Part shown: positions 35,900 through 48,179 of the stretch, in pieces
How the letters are laid out: the number at the start of each line of letters is the position of its first letter
Numbering within the stretch: the first letter of the stretch is position 1
DNA from: Mytilus californianus
Taxonomy: Eukaryota; Mollusca; Bivalvia; Mytilida; Mytilidae
Length of the DNA stretch: 64,000 nt
NCBI RefSeq assembly: GCF_021869535.1
Contig: NW_026262712.1
Location: 112,465,640-112,529,639, forward strand
Reading direction: 5' to 3'
Translations under genes and position numbers: made by a program
The notes under the pieces: generated by a model
Databases searched by the model: none
Seen by the model: the letters and a program-made list of their open reading frames with translations, nothing else
What the model was told of the DNA's origin: nothing

Positions 35900-38465
35900 T
35901 ACATATACATGTAGCCTTTGCTTTTGTTTGCCATGATTGACCATTTTACAATTTTATAAACTGAGAGAAATAGGAGTAAGAGATGAATTTTATATCACAA
36001 CAATTCACAAACATGGATGTAAGCAACAGTATGCTCTTGACATGGAACAGGCATATACACAATATGAGCGCTCATCCCTCCCCTTTAAATGGGACAGTGG
36101 TGCAACAATACAACAGAAGAACAAACTAAAAAAATCAGTTGAAAAAGGTTTAGGTGAAACTTTGATTGGTTAACCAGTAATGGTTATTGTCTTATTTGCA
36201 ATGAAATGTGATGTGAAATTGTATCAAATGAACTGGACATGATAAAACTGTACTCATGCCAAGTACTTTTTTATTTGAAACTACTAATAAGGGAAAATTA
36301 GTGGTCGTATTACACCTAACATGAAAGGTGAACATGCACCTTTGACCTTGTGTGTACTCTCATTTGTAAAATAAATTATGCCATTTAAGTGAAATATTAC
36401 CAAAATGAAATATTCTGAGTGGATTGAGTCTCAAAAACTCATTTTATGAGAATATTGCCTTGAAATATGACTCTACCATGAATAGTAGTAGACAGAACAA
36501 GTCATACTCAGTGTTTTTGGGGAGCTTTTACTGACTTTTTCTTATATGTTGTTACAATAGAAAACTGTTTTCTAAGTACGACTTTATCTTAAATACTTCA
36601 AATACTCATTTATTGTTACATCTCTTTCATAAATGAGTGGAAATTACCCAAAAATTTGTATTTATTAGCCTAAAAAGATGAAATTTTGATGAAATGAGAG
36701 ATTAAAAGGACCAAAAGGGACTTTATAATGAAGACAAATAGGAACATTAATGGTATTTATCACCCTAAAAGTTGCACTTTGTAAATTCAGCTGTTTCACA
36801 AACCACGCCTCTTTTGATGAGATATATAATATTCATAGACAATTTGTTTTGTTTACCTTATGGTTCCCAGATAATATCTTTATTAGCATCTCAAAGAGAC
36901 ATAAATTGGGAATGTCACCAGTAAAAATGAAAAAAATATATAGCTGCGACCTTGAATTCTGACGGAGACCAAAAGTAAAGGTTGGTGTAGTATATAATTT
37001 AGGTATAGGTTTAAACTCTTAGATCTTCGGGGCATATAAATGTTAAAAAATATGCTGCATAGCCCTATATTGTGACCTTTGAAAAAGATAGCAGTGCATA
37101 TGAGCTTTCCATTACAGGATATATTTTTTCCGAAACTTCAAAGTAAAAGTGGTAGAGTGTACGCCGTAAAAGGAGTTCCTATGGGAAATTACATTGTCTA
37201 TATTTACAGAAATGCAACGTATATTAGGTGAACAAAGAGAACATGTAGAATTTCACCAAATCTGGTTTATCTAATGAAATTAACTCAAATATGAAATTAT
37301 ATTAATATTTCATCAACATTAAAAAATCCTTGGCCCTTACTATGATGAATCAGCATAAATTCAGTTTACAATATGCATAGATTACCTATTTGTAATTAAT
37401 TTTTTTGAATTGTTACGCTGTGCTTATATTTACTCTTCGCAGTACTTGCAACTCATTGAGTCTTGGTGAATATTGTTGTTGGGGTGTTTTTGTCCTGTCG
37501 AAAACCAAAACGTAAGCCATAACACCTCAATGATTCCTATGTTGTGTTTTGTTAACTATTCTTTGTTTGTTTGTCTTTTTCTTTTTTAGCCATGGCGTTA
37601 TCAGTTTTATTTTTGACTTATTAGTATTAATGTCCTCCTTTGATATCTTCCTCCTTTTAATCTTATCAATTCTTATATAATATTTAGACAGATAAGATAC
37701 CTGTCCATTTGTTATCACATTAATGTCCATTTTTAGTAAAACACATAATGTATCGAATCAATGCATTACTTGCTTTAAACTTAGTGCCTACCTTGCGAAA
37801 ACATTTGACGTAGGGGCATGTACATTCACTCATATGGCAAATTGTCGCACATCCACACATCGGTTCCGCTTTCAACCTATTAACCATACAAATATGTTAT
37901 TGCCTTGACAACCCATTTCGTGTTCACCATAGGTTATTGCTTCGAACATATATGAAGAGGTATTGATTTTGAAAAGAACACTCGATGCAATACAATGAGT
38001 AACATTGAATGTTAAAAAATGTTGATACGGAAAAATAATATTGATATCTATTAATTTGTCAACCATAGAATTGATGCGGTATCCTAGCTCTCGACAAAAT
38101 AGATGTAAATACAAATTGGAGTTATTGCGCTTTTTTCATTTTGTAATTTATAGTTGCTTACAAAATGCAACAAACTATACAATATATTTTTTTTACAAAA
38201 GACATCAGTAGCTTCATTTGGAGATAAAGACTTCATTAAATCAGTTTTTAGAACAGACTCTGCTAGAGAAAAATTGTTTTTTTCCAAATAATATAGGTAT
38301 CTGTAGTTTTGATTTTCTTTTACTAGTGTTTAGTTATTCCTCTCGCCCATTTATTTTGCAGCTTTGAAAATATACCTAAGCTCTCTCGTGTAATTATAAA
38401 TACTACATTAATTAAAAACCAATCGTTCAGAGAACAATTGAAGGTCTTTCCACATCAATTTTCAA
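35900..38465. other. Intergenic; one unrecognised 78-codon frame
   Basis: The plus-strand frame 35,937-36,173 encodes a hydrophilic 78-aa peptide (HKHGCKQQYALDMEQAY) that looks like a piece of a real protein, perhaps of a mobile element, but I do not recognise it. Positions 36,200-37,400 contain dispersed-repeat-like AT-rich sequence (acctttgaccttgtgtg). Nothing is recognised in 37,400-38,465. Confidence 0.35.
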
Positions 38466-38469
38466 AGTT

Positions 38470-38745
38470 ATTGAAAAGAAACTACTTCCAGTTTACTCAA
38501 AGTGGAATGTACTATCCAATCATAAGTTTCGTCATACTGATGCGATATATAAATGGTTTCCTTATACTTTTTAGTGAAATAAGGGAGATAATTAGCTACT
38601 TCCGGTAAAGTAAATGTCACTTCCGCTCTCATATGAAAGCTTTTTTCACACTGATTCCAAAAATATATAGTTTCTATATACTTTTGCCTGTAAACCAGGA
38701 GACAATTTGCAACTTCCGGTTTATTGAAAGTCACTTCTAGTCTTT
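38470..38745 (-). repeat. Dispersed repeat family B, fragment abutting TLR-4
   Basis: Three cttcc(a/g)gt boxes alternate with gattccaaaaatatatagt-type words, as in the copies at 2.2 and 42.4 kb. TLR-4 loses its TM and TIR coding sequence about 30 bp to the right, so the junction probably formed by insertion or recombination in this repeat. Confidence 0.55.
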
Positions 38746-38775
38746 AGTGCTAAGTTTATGTATTAAAATTACAAA

Positions 38776-40244
38776 ATTTCATGCATCTGATCTGCCCAAT
38801 TTCTAATGGATGAACTTATACTTGTAAGGAGATTGTTTCTAACATCAAGCACTTTCATTTTGTATGCGTATTTAGCTGTTCTGGAATAGATTGTAGTAAA
38901 TTGTCAGTTAAATAAAGGTTTGACAAATTTGGCATTGGTTTGAATATATCGTCCGACAAATACCATATATTATTTTTTAGAATATATCAAGTGTCTCGAC
39001 AGATTGAAGATTTGTGAATAAGTTGTTTCCTTTTCTGGTTATTCAGTGATTTAGGACAGCTTTTTTCAATACAATCGTTTTTATGTTGTTTTTCGGAAAA
39101 AGGCGTAATTGGTCCCAAGCGAAAGTGTACCCGGTTCCAGCAGAAATATATGTTTCTAGCCGAAGTGTCATAAAAAGCATTGAAATAGTTGTATTTGAAT
39201 AAGATATATCCAAATAAGTAAGGTTATTGATTAACGTTACTATAAACAAAGGTAGAGGTAATGGGTTTACTATTGTGAAACTAATATCTAATTTTTCTAG
39301 TGATTTTGGTAATATAGCGTAACTTCGAGATTTTCTATGCAAATTGTTTTCAAATTCTTTATTATTTCGGATGTCAGTGTCAACGCATACGGGAGGTCTT
39401 TGCTATCAATACTTAGGTCACTTACATGGCCAAGATTGATTGTAGTTAAAGATGCATTAGTGTATGGATGTAACAGCTGTAATGCACGCGTAAGATGCAT
39501 AAACGTTCCAAAAAAGTCTAAAGAACGAAAATTAGGAAACGGACACAAAGCGCCAACTTCTGTTGATACAAAGTGTAACTGACAATTTCTGAGCCAAAGT
39601 TCTTCTACAGAAGATGAAAGTGTCTGAAATGTTTCATTTGATAGGCGTACTAAATAACAAGATTCAAAATGCAATTCTCCAAGGTTAGTCATTTGAATGA
39701 ATCCGCTTCCGAAGTTTGGCACAGGCATCATATCAATTCCTAAGAAAGTCAATTCTCTCATAACACCGAACGCATGATCGGGATAGTTGAATTCCTTATC
39801 ATAATTCTCAGGTTGAGGCATATTACTCCTGATATCCAATTTTGTTAAGTTTTGAATCGGAAAAAAAAGTTCGGCTGAATATTCATAACATAAATCGAGC
39901 AAATTGTGAGACATATCAAGCACGGCAAGATTGTGCAACTCCTGAAATGACTTATTAGATAATTGTTCAAGTTGATTTGAGCTCAAATAAAGTTCTTGTA
40001 GATATTTATAATTAATAAACGAACTGTTTCCAATACTTCTTAAATAATTTGAAGATATATCTAGAACATTTATATCCCTGGGTAAATCTTGAGGAACAAA
40101 CTGCAGATCTCTGTTTTTACAATCAGCTATTTTAACTACAAGTTTTCCATTAAATACATATTTGATATCACAATCTGATGATCGAGAGATTACATCACAC
40201 TGAATTACAGTACAAAGTACTGCATAAATAATAATCCTTACCAT
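38776..40244 (-). pseudogene. TLR-4: clade A Toll-like receptor pseudogene lacking TM and TIR
   Basis: The first 300 or so codons from the ATG at 40,244 are open and read as signal peptide, LRR N-terminus (SSDCDIKYVFNGK) and LRRs including SNMPQPENYDKEF. At about 39,335 an internal deletion of roughly 85 codons, judged against TLR-5, joins IENL to SYAILPKSLEKLD and shifts the frame. LRR sequence continues with further shifts to about 38,776, just at the HEIHGM-type motif before the cysteine cluster, and stops. No cysteine cluster, TM or TIR is present. A 179-bp tract (39,698-39,876) is almost identical to TLR-5. The best-case product would be a secreted LRR peptide of about 310 aa; decay is more likely. 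Confidence 0.87.
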
Positions 40245-40870
40245 TTTTTTTGCATGAATCTCAAAAACTAAATTTTACATTAGTCCTAAGTAAAAATGGC
40301 TCTGTTAGTTTACAACACTCAAACCAAGCAACAGAGCTGAAATGATGTATATTGCTTTTATAGAATTTCTTTTTTTATTTCTAACACATCGATATAATCT
40401 TACTATATTCAAAATAAAGTATTGACGTTATATGTATTTTAAAATTCATATATATATATATATATACTCACATTTCTATTCATCTCTTTGAACTGATATG
40501 CTAAGCCTCAATGATCACTACTTTAACGGTAGTGATTTGTTCTATTTCTTTACTGTATAAAACGGTTATTAAAGGTATCCGTACTTTATCGTTGATCAAA
40601 TATAAAAAAACATATAGAAAGCTACATTTCTAGGTTAAACACAAAAAAACTGGAGGAATTGCATACACTCTGAAAGTATCGTGGAGCGTTGACAGGGTAA
40701 CCCTCTCCTGCTATATATTCATGACCGGCATATTTGCGGATGACATTGTATTTTAGTCGGTTACTCCATTCCCTGCATACATTAGTTTTTTTTAGGTTTC
40801 CATCACAAATCAAGTTCTCTCCTGTCAATCCCTCGGTACGATTTATTTGTTGTGCAAAAGATAGGACAGA
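40245..40870 (-). other. 5' flank of TLR-4 with a conserved open segment
   Basis: It aligns with the TLR-2 flank (20,035-20,620). On the minus strand a GTGAGT donor-like site lies at 40,466-40,471, but the CAG acceptor before the ATG has become CAT. The minus-strand frame 40,622-40,984 reads TGENLICDGNLKKTNV and CREWSNRLKYNVIRKYAG. The same region in the TLR-2 flank has stops, so it may be a decayed exon or non-coding. Its N-terminal part (40,850-40,984) is family C repeat. An AT dinucleotide run is at 40,449-40,466. Confidence 0.45.
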
Positions 40871-42340
40871 CACTAAAAGGACATTCAAACTCATAAGTCG
40901 ATAACAAACTTGCAATGCCATTGCAAAAAACAACCGAAAGACAAACAGCTGTACACAAAACACAACATAAAAAACTAAATGCAAAGCAAGATGAACAAGA
41001 TCTCAATTAAGGTGGAGGGGAGGGGATGTTATCTCATGTGATACGCAAGGGTTATTGAATAGATCTGATTCATAGATTTCAACATTGATTGGTTACAGCT
41101 TCCTGTTTTTGTATATACAAGTGATCCCTGTCTTTTTTTTTTCTTCAACAGGTTTTGTCTCATTTCCACAATTACATAGTTGTGACCAATACAATGCCAT
41201 TAAACGATAACAAAACACACCGAGCGCTCAAACTTGGTTTTAAACAATATATATTCTATAAATCAAATCATGATACGTATAAGATAATACATTATTTACA
41301 ATTGGATCAAAAAACAATGGAACTTAATTACAGAGATTTATTATACCAAAAAGCCTTACTTGACAAATATTTACTAGGAGCAGGCACATAAACATGTATT
41401 TAGGCTTTTTTTAAATTTAAATCTCAACTGATTTTTCTATTCCGTGAAAAAAAGGCGGGAGAGACGAAAGGGATATTCAAACTCATAAATTGAAAACAAC
41501 ATGGCGATGTCATTTCAAAAATCCAAAAGATACAGTCTACGAAAAAACATAGAAAATTAAAAACTGAACAAAACAAACCCCACTAAAAACAGAGGGTGAT
41601 CGCATGTGCTCCTTAAGGGTGAGCTAATCTTGCTGCACTTGCATTTGTCGTGTTACTCCTATTATTGGCGTTACTAAGTTTTATCAAGTGATATATAAAA
41701 CATCACGCAATAGCAGATAACTAATTGATTATAATGTAATCCTAAGATATCAGCATTTTCATTAATGTATCGTTATCACTTGAAGTTCGTTGGCGTGATT
41801 TGTCGTTTATTATTATGTAAAACCGCCTCCTATATGAACTAACTATTTCAAAATGTTAGTCTGAACGTTGTATTGATATTTCTGGTGTTGTTTATATCGG
41901 ACAGTTTCAATTAACAAAGTTCCTCTACTACCTTTACTGTTAAATGTTTATAGATGTGTTTGTACAAATACTAGTGTCACTGAACTGTCGTTTTATCTGT
42001 CAATACATGGTTCAAATTAACATGTTTTTATCTATAGTAGTCTGTATGAAACACTTTGTTTAAGTATACAGTATGATAACTTTGATATTGTTAAAGATAG
42101 AAAGATATTAATTTTAATGCACTGATAAACTTTAATATATGCAAACATTGGACATTTTTCTAGTATGAGGTACGACGTCAAGTGTATGTTAACATGCATG
42201 AATAACATTTTTACATCCATTCCTGATTTTTATACAATTATGTAAATTACACTAGTAGTTCACTTTTATGTTTTACGTGTGATTTATTTTCTTTTATAAA
42301 TTACAAAAGTAGCTTGTGCAAACTAAAATTAATTTATCAG
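40870..42340. repeat. Family C repeats and intergenic DNA
   Basis: Positions 40,850-41,010 and 41,460-41,640 are family C copies (cattcaaactcataa(g/a)t; aacaaaccccactaaaaac). The plus-strand frame 41,155-41,391 gives an unrecognised 78-aa hydrophilic peptide with no paralogue in the window. Nothing is recognised in 41,640-42,340. Confidence 0.4.
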
Positions 42341-43880
42341 AATATAATGTTATCTTACACAGATTCCAAAAATATATTGTTTGTGGTTCTTTCCTTTGAA
42401 TAAGTGAGATGATCAGGTACTTCCGCTTTAAAACAGTCACTACATGTGTCATCTGAAAACGTACTTTCTTTCATTACAAATATATATATATGTGAAATAA
42501 GAAGAAAATTAGCTGTTCACTTTCGGTGTCATATGATAACTTTCATTACACTGCTCCGAAAACAAAACATAGTTTCTTAATGTTATTGCTTACAATAAGG
42601 GAAATAATTTCTTACTTCCAGATTATATGAAATATTGATTTATACTGATGCTGAAGATATAATGTAACTAGGTACTTTTACATGAAATAAGTATAGAAAA
42701 ATTCAAGTAAACATTTACGAACGTTCTATTTTGCTTGCGTTTTTGAAGGTCATATGACATCCATTCTAATGCGAAGGATTATACGACCTGATCATGTAAC
42801 AACATTAAGATATAGCAAAGGTCGAAATATAGAACGCAATTTTAAAATCCCAGGTTCATATTATAAGAAGTATTCCTACCAAACACATTATTTTTAAAAC
42901 TTCCAGTGAGAAATTAAACTTCTTGTAAATGTAACAAGAGCACTTCAACTCAAATGTATTTGCGTGTCGCAACTTAAAATTTACCTAAAACCGTATGTTG
43001 ATTGCTTTTTACGGTTTTCTGATGAGTTGCTATAAAAAGATGAATTAAAAAATATGATAGATTATTCATGAGTCAGGCGATATACTACCAAACAGATCAT
43101 TTCAAATATTTTGGGGAGAAAACTTAAAAGTTACCAAAGCACTTCGACAGTTATGTATGAAGTTGTGAGATATCGTTAATAACCATTTGATATACAAAAT
43201 CTTTTGTCAATAACTCTTATGGTTTCTGATGGTTAACGATAACATGCAAACTTCAAAATTAAAAAAGTAACATACACCTTTGACCTTGTTCTAGAATTTC
43301 TTTTGATCAAAAATGAACCCCAAGTCAGAAAACTTGGGCCTCTATTCATTTTGATAGATGATCTACTTATATCTCTTATCATTAATACAGGAAAAAAGAA
43401 ATAAAACACTCTCATACGGAGTCGCCAGATCGCTTTAGTCAAAATTAAACAGAACATTCTGAGAATATAACGAGAAATTTGGGAAATCAATTGTCAATTT
43501 TGTTTTTGGATGCGAACGAGTAATGAAAAACAGAGGACAGGGAGAAAATACAACTTGTTTGTTTACACAAGAGCAACTGCATAAGCATATTAATTGTTCA
43601 ATATCATGTATTATGTGCCAAACATCTTTTCGATATCTGACAAAACAAAACTAAAAAACCTAAACATCTTGAAGTGACAGAGGAACGAAAATAGATTTAA
43701 CGGAAAGATGGAATTAATTATGGTGCGAATACACATCCAAAATGTTCTTTCTCTAGTGTTAATCGATTACTGTCATCATTTCTTAAAATCTTAAATGACG
43801 AGACAGAAGATCAAGATAAGTTTAAAAAAAGTGTTTGTATTATGCAACGTTCAAATAATATATTCGTTCAGATACTTAGT
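42340..43880. repeat. Family B repeat and 3' flank block shared with TLR-6
   Basis: Positions 43,000-43,880 align with 50,510-51,430 over their whole length (gatagattattcatg, caaacagatcatttcaaata, ttgtttgt..acacaagagca and catcttttcgatatct), and each lies 3' of a TLR gene. The duplication that gave TLR-5 its 3' half therefore carried more than 1 kb of downstream DNA. Confidence 0.65.
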
Positions 43881-43959
43881 AGAAAACAAACGATACTGAA
43901 TATTGCATGCAGTACAGACCATAACTTTCAAGTAATACAAGTTATCAGATAAATATAGA

Positions 43960-44280
43960 AAAAAGAAGATGTGGTATGATTGCCAATGAAATAATTCCCC
44001 CCACGAGACTAAATGATGTAGAAGTATGTAACTATAAGTCACCTTACAGCTTCAACAATGATCAAACGGAATCCAACAAGGCAAGCTATAAAAGACCCTG
44101 AAACGACAATTGTAAAACAACTCAAATGCGAAAGCTATTTATGCACGAAACAATAAACAAAACAATAACATGATAAAGATCAACAAACACCAACCACTGA
44201 TTTACAGGCTCCTGAGTTAGTACATGCACATACAGAATAAGGAACTGTTAAACATGTTTTTTGGCGCCCAACCCTCCCCG
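43960..44280 (+). repeat. Dispersed repeat family A, copy 5, with attached block
   Basis: Diagnostic words: aagatgtggtatgattgcca, cttcaacaatgatcaaa and gcaagctataaaagaccctg. The associated ggcgcccaaccctcccc block lies at about 44,262, matching the composite at 10.7-11.2 kb in inverse orientation. Confidence 0.6.
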
Positions 44281-44924
44281 TAACATACATGCATTTAACT
44301 AATACAATATGATTAAATATCAACATTACATGAATTTAACCAATAAAGAATTAAATAAGCAGTAGACATAATAGTACTTTATAATTCTTTAAAAAATTAC
44401 ATATCTATAGATATTCAAATGCTCATGAGTTCTTTTTTTGTTTTGTTTACGTTTGAAAGATAAATTTGCGGAAACTATTCAGTAACCTTTGTTAAAACGT
44501 TGTCAATTTACCTGTATTGTGTGCAATATCTGATGGAATCCTTGTGTTTTAATAAAATAGTAATTAGGGGAAATACTAAAACATTTGGCGGAAAATTATA
44601 AGAATTAAGGTCAGATGACAGTAAATGGGTTATGCTACAGATTTTGGTTAATGTTGCATACAACTTTGACTCGTTGAACTATTACCAAAAATCGAACAGT
44701 TAATGCATTTGTCTCTTATATGATTTGAATATTAATGATTGAACATTTGTATAGAAATCACATAAAATCGGCCAATACGTTCTTAAATGTTTCATAAAAT
44801 CTGCAAACCTCCAGTTTCAAACTCATTGGTTTTTTTAATTACAAGACGTTGATACAACATTTCTGTAAATGATATTTAATAATAATGTTGTCACCGACTG
44901 TTGAAATCTCTATGGTGTTACTTG
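44281..44924. other. 3' flank of TLR-5
   Basis: AT-rich; no gene and no clear repeat. Close to the gene (44,730-44,924) it resembles the flanks of TLR-3 and TLR-6 (acatttgtatagaaatcac; gactgttgaaatctctatgg). Confidence 0.4.
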
Positions 44925-47422
44925 TTAATTATGAACTTGTCCATCTGTTAGCAACATCTTCAGTCGTCTCCAAGATTCATTTAAATCTCTTTGATCTTTC
45001 GGCCATTGTACAACATAGGCATAATTCCAAATGTACGAAAACTCCAAGGGAATATCGGTAATTATAATATCTTTTGTTATAACAATAATTTTGTCTAGAT
45101 TTTTTGTTACTGTCTCATATTTTGCTCTATCGAGTTCAAACAAGCAATCACGCGACGATTTGAACTCAGGTGTGATGAGGAAAATAATGTACCTACTGTT
45201 TTTGATACATTCGGCCTCAGTATCCAAAAGACTCTCACCAATTAAAAAATCTCGATCTTTTATACACATGGTCAGTCCCCACTCGACCTCAAGTTTTGGT
45301 GCTAAGACATCTTTTATCCAAACGACTACCCCTCCTTCATTAGACATATACACGTCGTACTGGTATGTCTTTCGAACTTTTTGTTCAATACTACGCTGAA
45401 TAACTCCATAGATAGAGAAGGCAATTTTCCATCTTTTACTATACAACAGAAGCAGTAACGAGATTGTAACACATGTAGATAACAATGTCGAAGCAAAGGT
45501 TAACCACATAGTACTCTTACAGTCCGCGAACAAGTGTGATAAGGAGTTGTAGGCAGTAAGTGTATCAGTAACGGTTCCATTTGATAATTGACATTTATAA
45601 GACCGACTGTCCAGATCAACTTTTGTAGTCTGTATCCATCGTATAAAGTCTAAATTATCGCAGTTGCAAATAAATGCATTGCCATCAAGGTACAAAGCCA
45701 TTCCATGGATTTCATGCATTTTATCTGCCCAATTTCTAATGAGTGAATTTATACTTGTAAGGAGATTTTTCTAACATCAAGCACCTTTATGTTTGTTTGC
45801 GTATCCAGCTGTTCTGGAATAGATTGGAGAAAATTGTCAGTTAAATAAAGATTTGACAAATTTGGCATTGGTTTAAAAATATCGTCCGAAAAATGCCAAA
45901 TACTATTTTCAGATATATCCAGTGACTTGACTGATTGACATTTCATGAAAAACCTGTTTCCGTATGTGTCTATTCCATCATTAAGGGTAGCGTCTTTCAA
46001 AACTATTTTTTTTAGGTTGGTCTCTTGAAAACGATTTAATTCCTTCCAACCGAAACTTTACCTCGTTCCAGCAGAAATAAATGTCTCTAATCGAAGTTCA
46101 ATAAAAAGCATGGTCACAGTTGTATTTGTATAAGATATATCCAAATAAGTAAGATTATTGATTTTAGGAACTATAAACAGTAAGGGTAATGTATTAACTA
46201 TTGTGAAACTGATATCTAATTGTTCTAATGATGCTGGCAAGATTACGTGACTATCACCAGAACTTTTAAAATCAGAATCTGAGGTCAATGAATTTTCAAT
46301 GAAGAAGTTGACGACATTATATGAATAATCCAAAGTTTGCAATCGCAAAGCTTTTCTAAAAAAAGAGTTAATCTCTTCGTGATTTTTTATATAAGCTAGT
46401 AAAAGTCTGTTTCCTTTCAATGAAAGATGTTGTAAACATTCTGGTTGATCAAAGGAAAGTAAAGATCCATGTTTGTAATCAACTATTCCATTCTGTGATA
46501 AATCTAGATTTTCTATGCAAATGGATTTCAGATTTGTCATTATATCGGATGTAATTGTCAGAGCATACGGGAAGTCGTCGCTATCAATAGTTAGGTCACT
46601 CACATGGCCAAAATTAATTGTGGTCATATTTCTATAACGGTATGGATGTAAAAGTAGTAAAGCACGAGTGAGGTGCATAAACGTTCCAAAAAAATCCAGT
46701 ACACGTAGATGTGGAAATGGACTCAAAGCGTCATCTTCTGTTTTCACAAATTTTAATCGACAATTTCTGAGATAAAGCTCTTCTACAGATGATGAAAACG
46801 TCTGGAATGTTTCATTTGATAGACGTACCAAATAACAAGATTTAAAGTATAATTTCCGAAGTTTCTTCATTTCACTGAATCCGCTTCCGAAGTTTGGCAC
46901 AGGCATCATATCAATTCCTAAGAAAGTCAATTCTCTCAGAACACCGAACGCATGATCGGGATAGTTGAATTCCTTATCATAATTCTCAGGTTGAGGCATA
47001 TTACTCCTGATATCCAATTTTGTTAAGTTTTGAATCGGAAAAAAAAGTTCGGCTAAATATGCATAAGATAAATCAAGCAAATTGTGAGACATATCAAGCA
47101 CGGCAAGATTGTATAATCCCTGAAATGACTTATCAGATAAATATTTAAGTTGATTCGTTCTCAAATAAAGTTCCTGTAGATGTGGATAAATAATCAGCGA
47201 ACTGTTTTCAATACTCTTTAACCGATTTGAAGATATATCTAGAACATTTATATCCCGAGGTAAATCTTCAGGAATAAACTGCAGTCCTCTGTTTTTACAA
47301 TCAGCTATTTTGACTCCGAGTTTTCCATTAAATACATATTTAATATCACAATCTAATGATCGAGAGATTTCATCACACTGAATAACAATATAAATTACTG
47401 AGTAAATTAGAATCCGCACCAT
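44925..47422 (-). pseudogene. TLR-5: chimeric Toll-like receptor, one stop and one frameshift
   Basis: Only two lesions were found. An in-frame TAA at 46,058-46,060 replaces a Tyr codon of the paralogues after the SAGTR motif. A 1-bp loss near 45,765 (gagatttttc where paralogues have gagattgtttc) shifts the frame before the last LRR. Everything else is open: signal peptide, LRR N-terminus (SLDCDIKYVFNGK), LRRs, the cysteine cluster (CNC ... C ... C), TM and TIR (box 2 MCIKDRDFLIG, with Ile at the BB-loop Pro). The ectodomain and 5' flank are clade A (like TLR-2 and TLR-4); from about 45,680 downward it is clade B (like TLR-6). Box 1 reads MSNEGG rather than MSYEGE. The acceptor CAG before the ATG is CAT. 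It is either a young pseudogene or a null allele; an assembly error could also cause one of the lesions. Confidence 0.85.
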
Positions 47423-48065
47423 TTTGTGACATGGATATCAAAAACAGGACTTTCACATGGTTTCTATAGTAACAATGACTTTGTAAGTCAACAACACTTT
47501 ATATCTAGGACACAAAGGTCGACAAATGGAATTTTAACATCTTAAATTGGTTTCAATATATAGGACGCATGTATTAATACTTTACTATTTTTAAGATATT
47601 ATATTGATTTTAAACATGTCTACACGTCATGCAAGTTCTTGTTTTTACAAATTTATTTACCTTTTACTCTATCAATTGACCAAATATTTGAATTTTCTGT
47701 TATATTCAAAGAGAAACAACCGCGTACTTATTAAATGGGGACAGGATAATATTGTATTTTGAAGAAAAAATATGAAATTCCAGACACAAGAGAAAAAGCA
47801 AGTATTCGAAATAGTTAAATAAATTATCAGCCTTTTATTGGTCATGAAACAAGACAAAATACATGGCATCTCCCTTTGTAAAATTGATGTAATAAATTAC
47901 TTACAAGTGACTTTTAAATTTTGTACACCGTACCAATTCATTATTTCTTTCTTCATATACCATCTCAATTATATTTTGTTATTGTGGACAGTAATTATAA
48001 AGTTTAATATGTAGTTAGTTACTGTACGGTTCTCTCTGCCGACCTCTCCTTCCTTTCATAGGATT
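47423..48065. other. 5' flank of TLR-5
   Basis: The first 120 bp resemble the TLR-4 flank (atcaaaaaca; caacact). A donor-like AAAG|GTAAAT on the minus strand lies near 47,661. The short open frame at 47,672-47,869 is not supported. Confidence 0.35.
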
Positions 48066-48179
48066 TGAATTTCCTTCAGACACTTGTCAAAACAGGAAGA
48101 ACAAAGAAGCAAGATCATTTAATTTCACATTCAGATATATTGATGATGTTCTTGCCATTACCAATCCGAACAAGATGTA
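48066..48179 (+). mobile_element. Penelope-like YIDD fragment at a TLR breakpoint
   Basis: Translates to RKNKEARSFNFTFRYIDDVL and a few further residues, the catalytic palm motif of the Penelope-like family, then ends directly where TLR-5b sequence begins (about 48,180). The junction suggests that insertion or recombination truncated the TLR copy. Confidence 0.65.

Noticed and set aside
40441-40471. AT dinucleotide run as a promoter
   Set aside because: It looks like a simple repeat; the TLR-2 flank lacks it at the aligned position.
45031-45399. Plus-strand 122-aa frame, with relatives at 17,667-17,999, 25,964-26,254 and 52,491-52,673
   Set aside because: They recur only because they are antisense to the conserved TIR coding sequence; they are shadows of the receptor genes.
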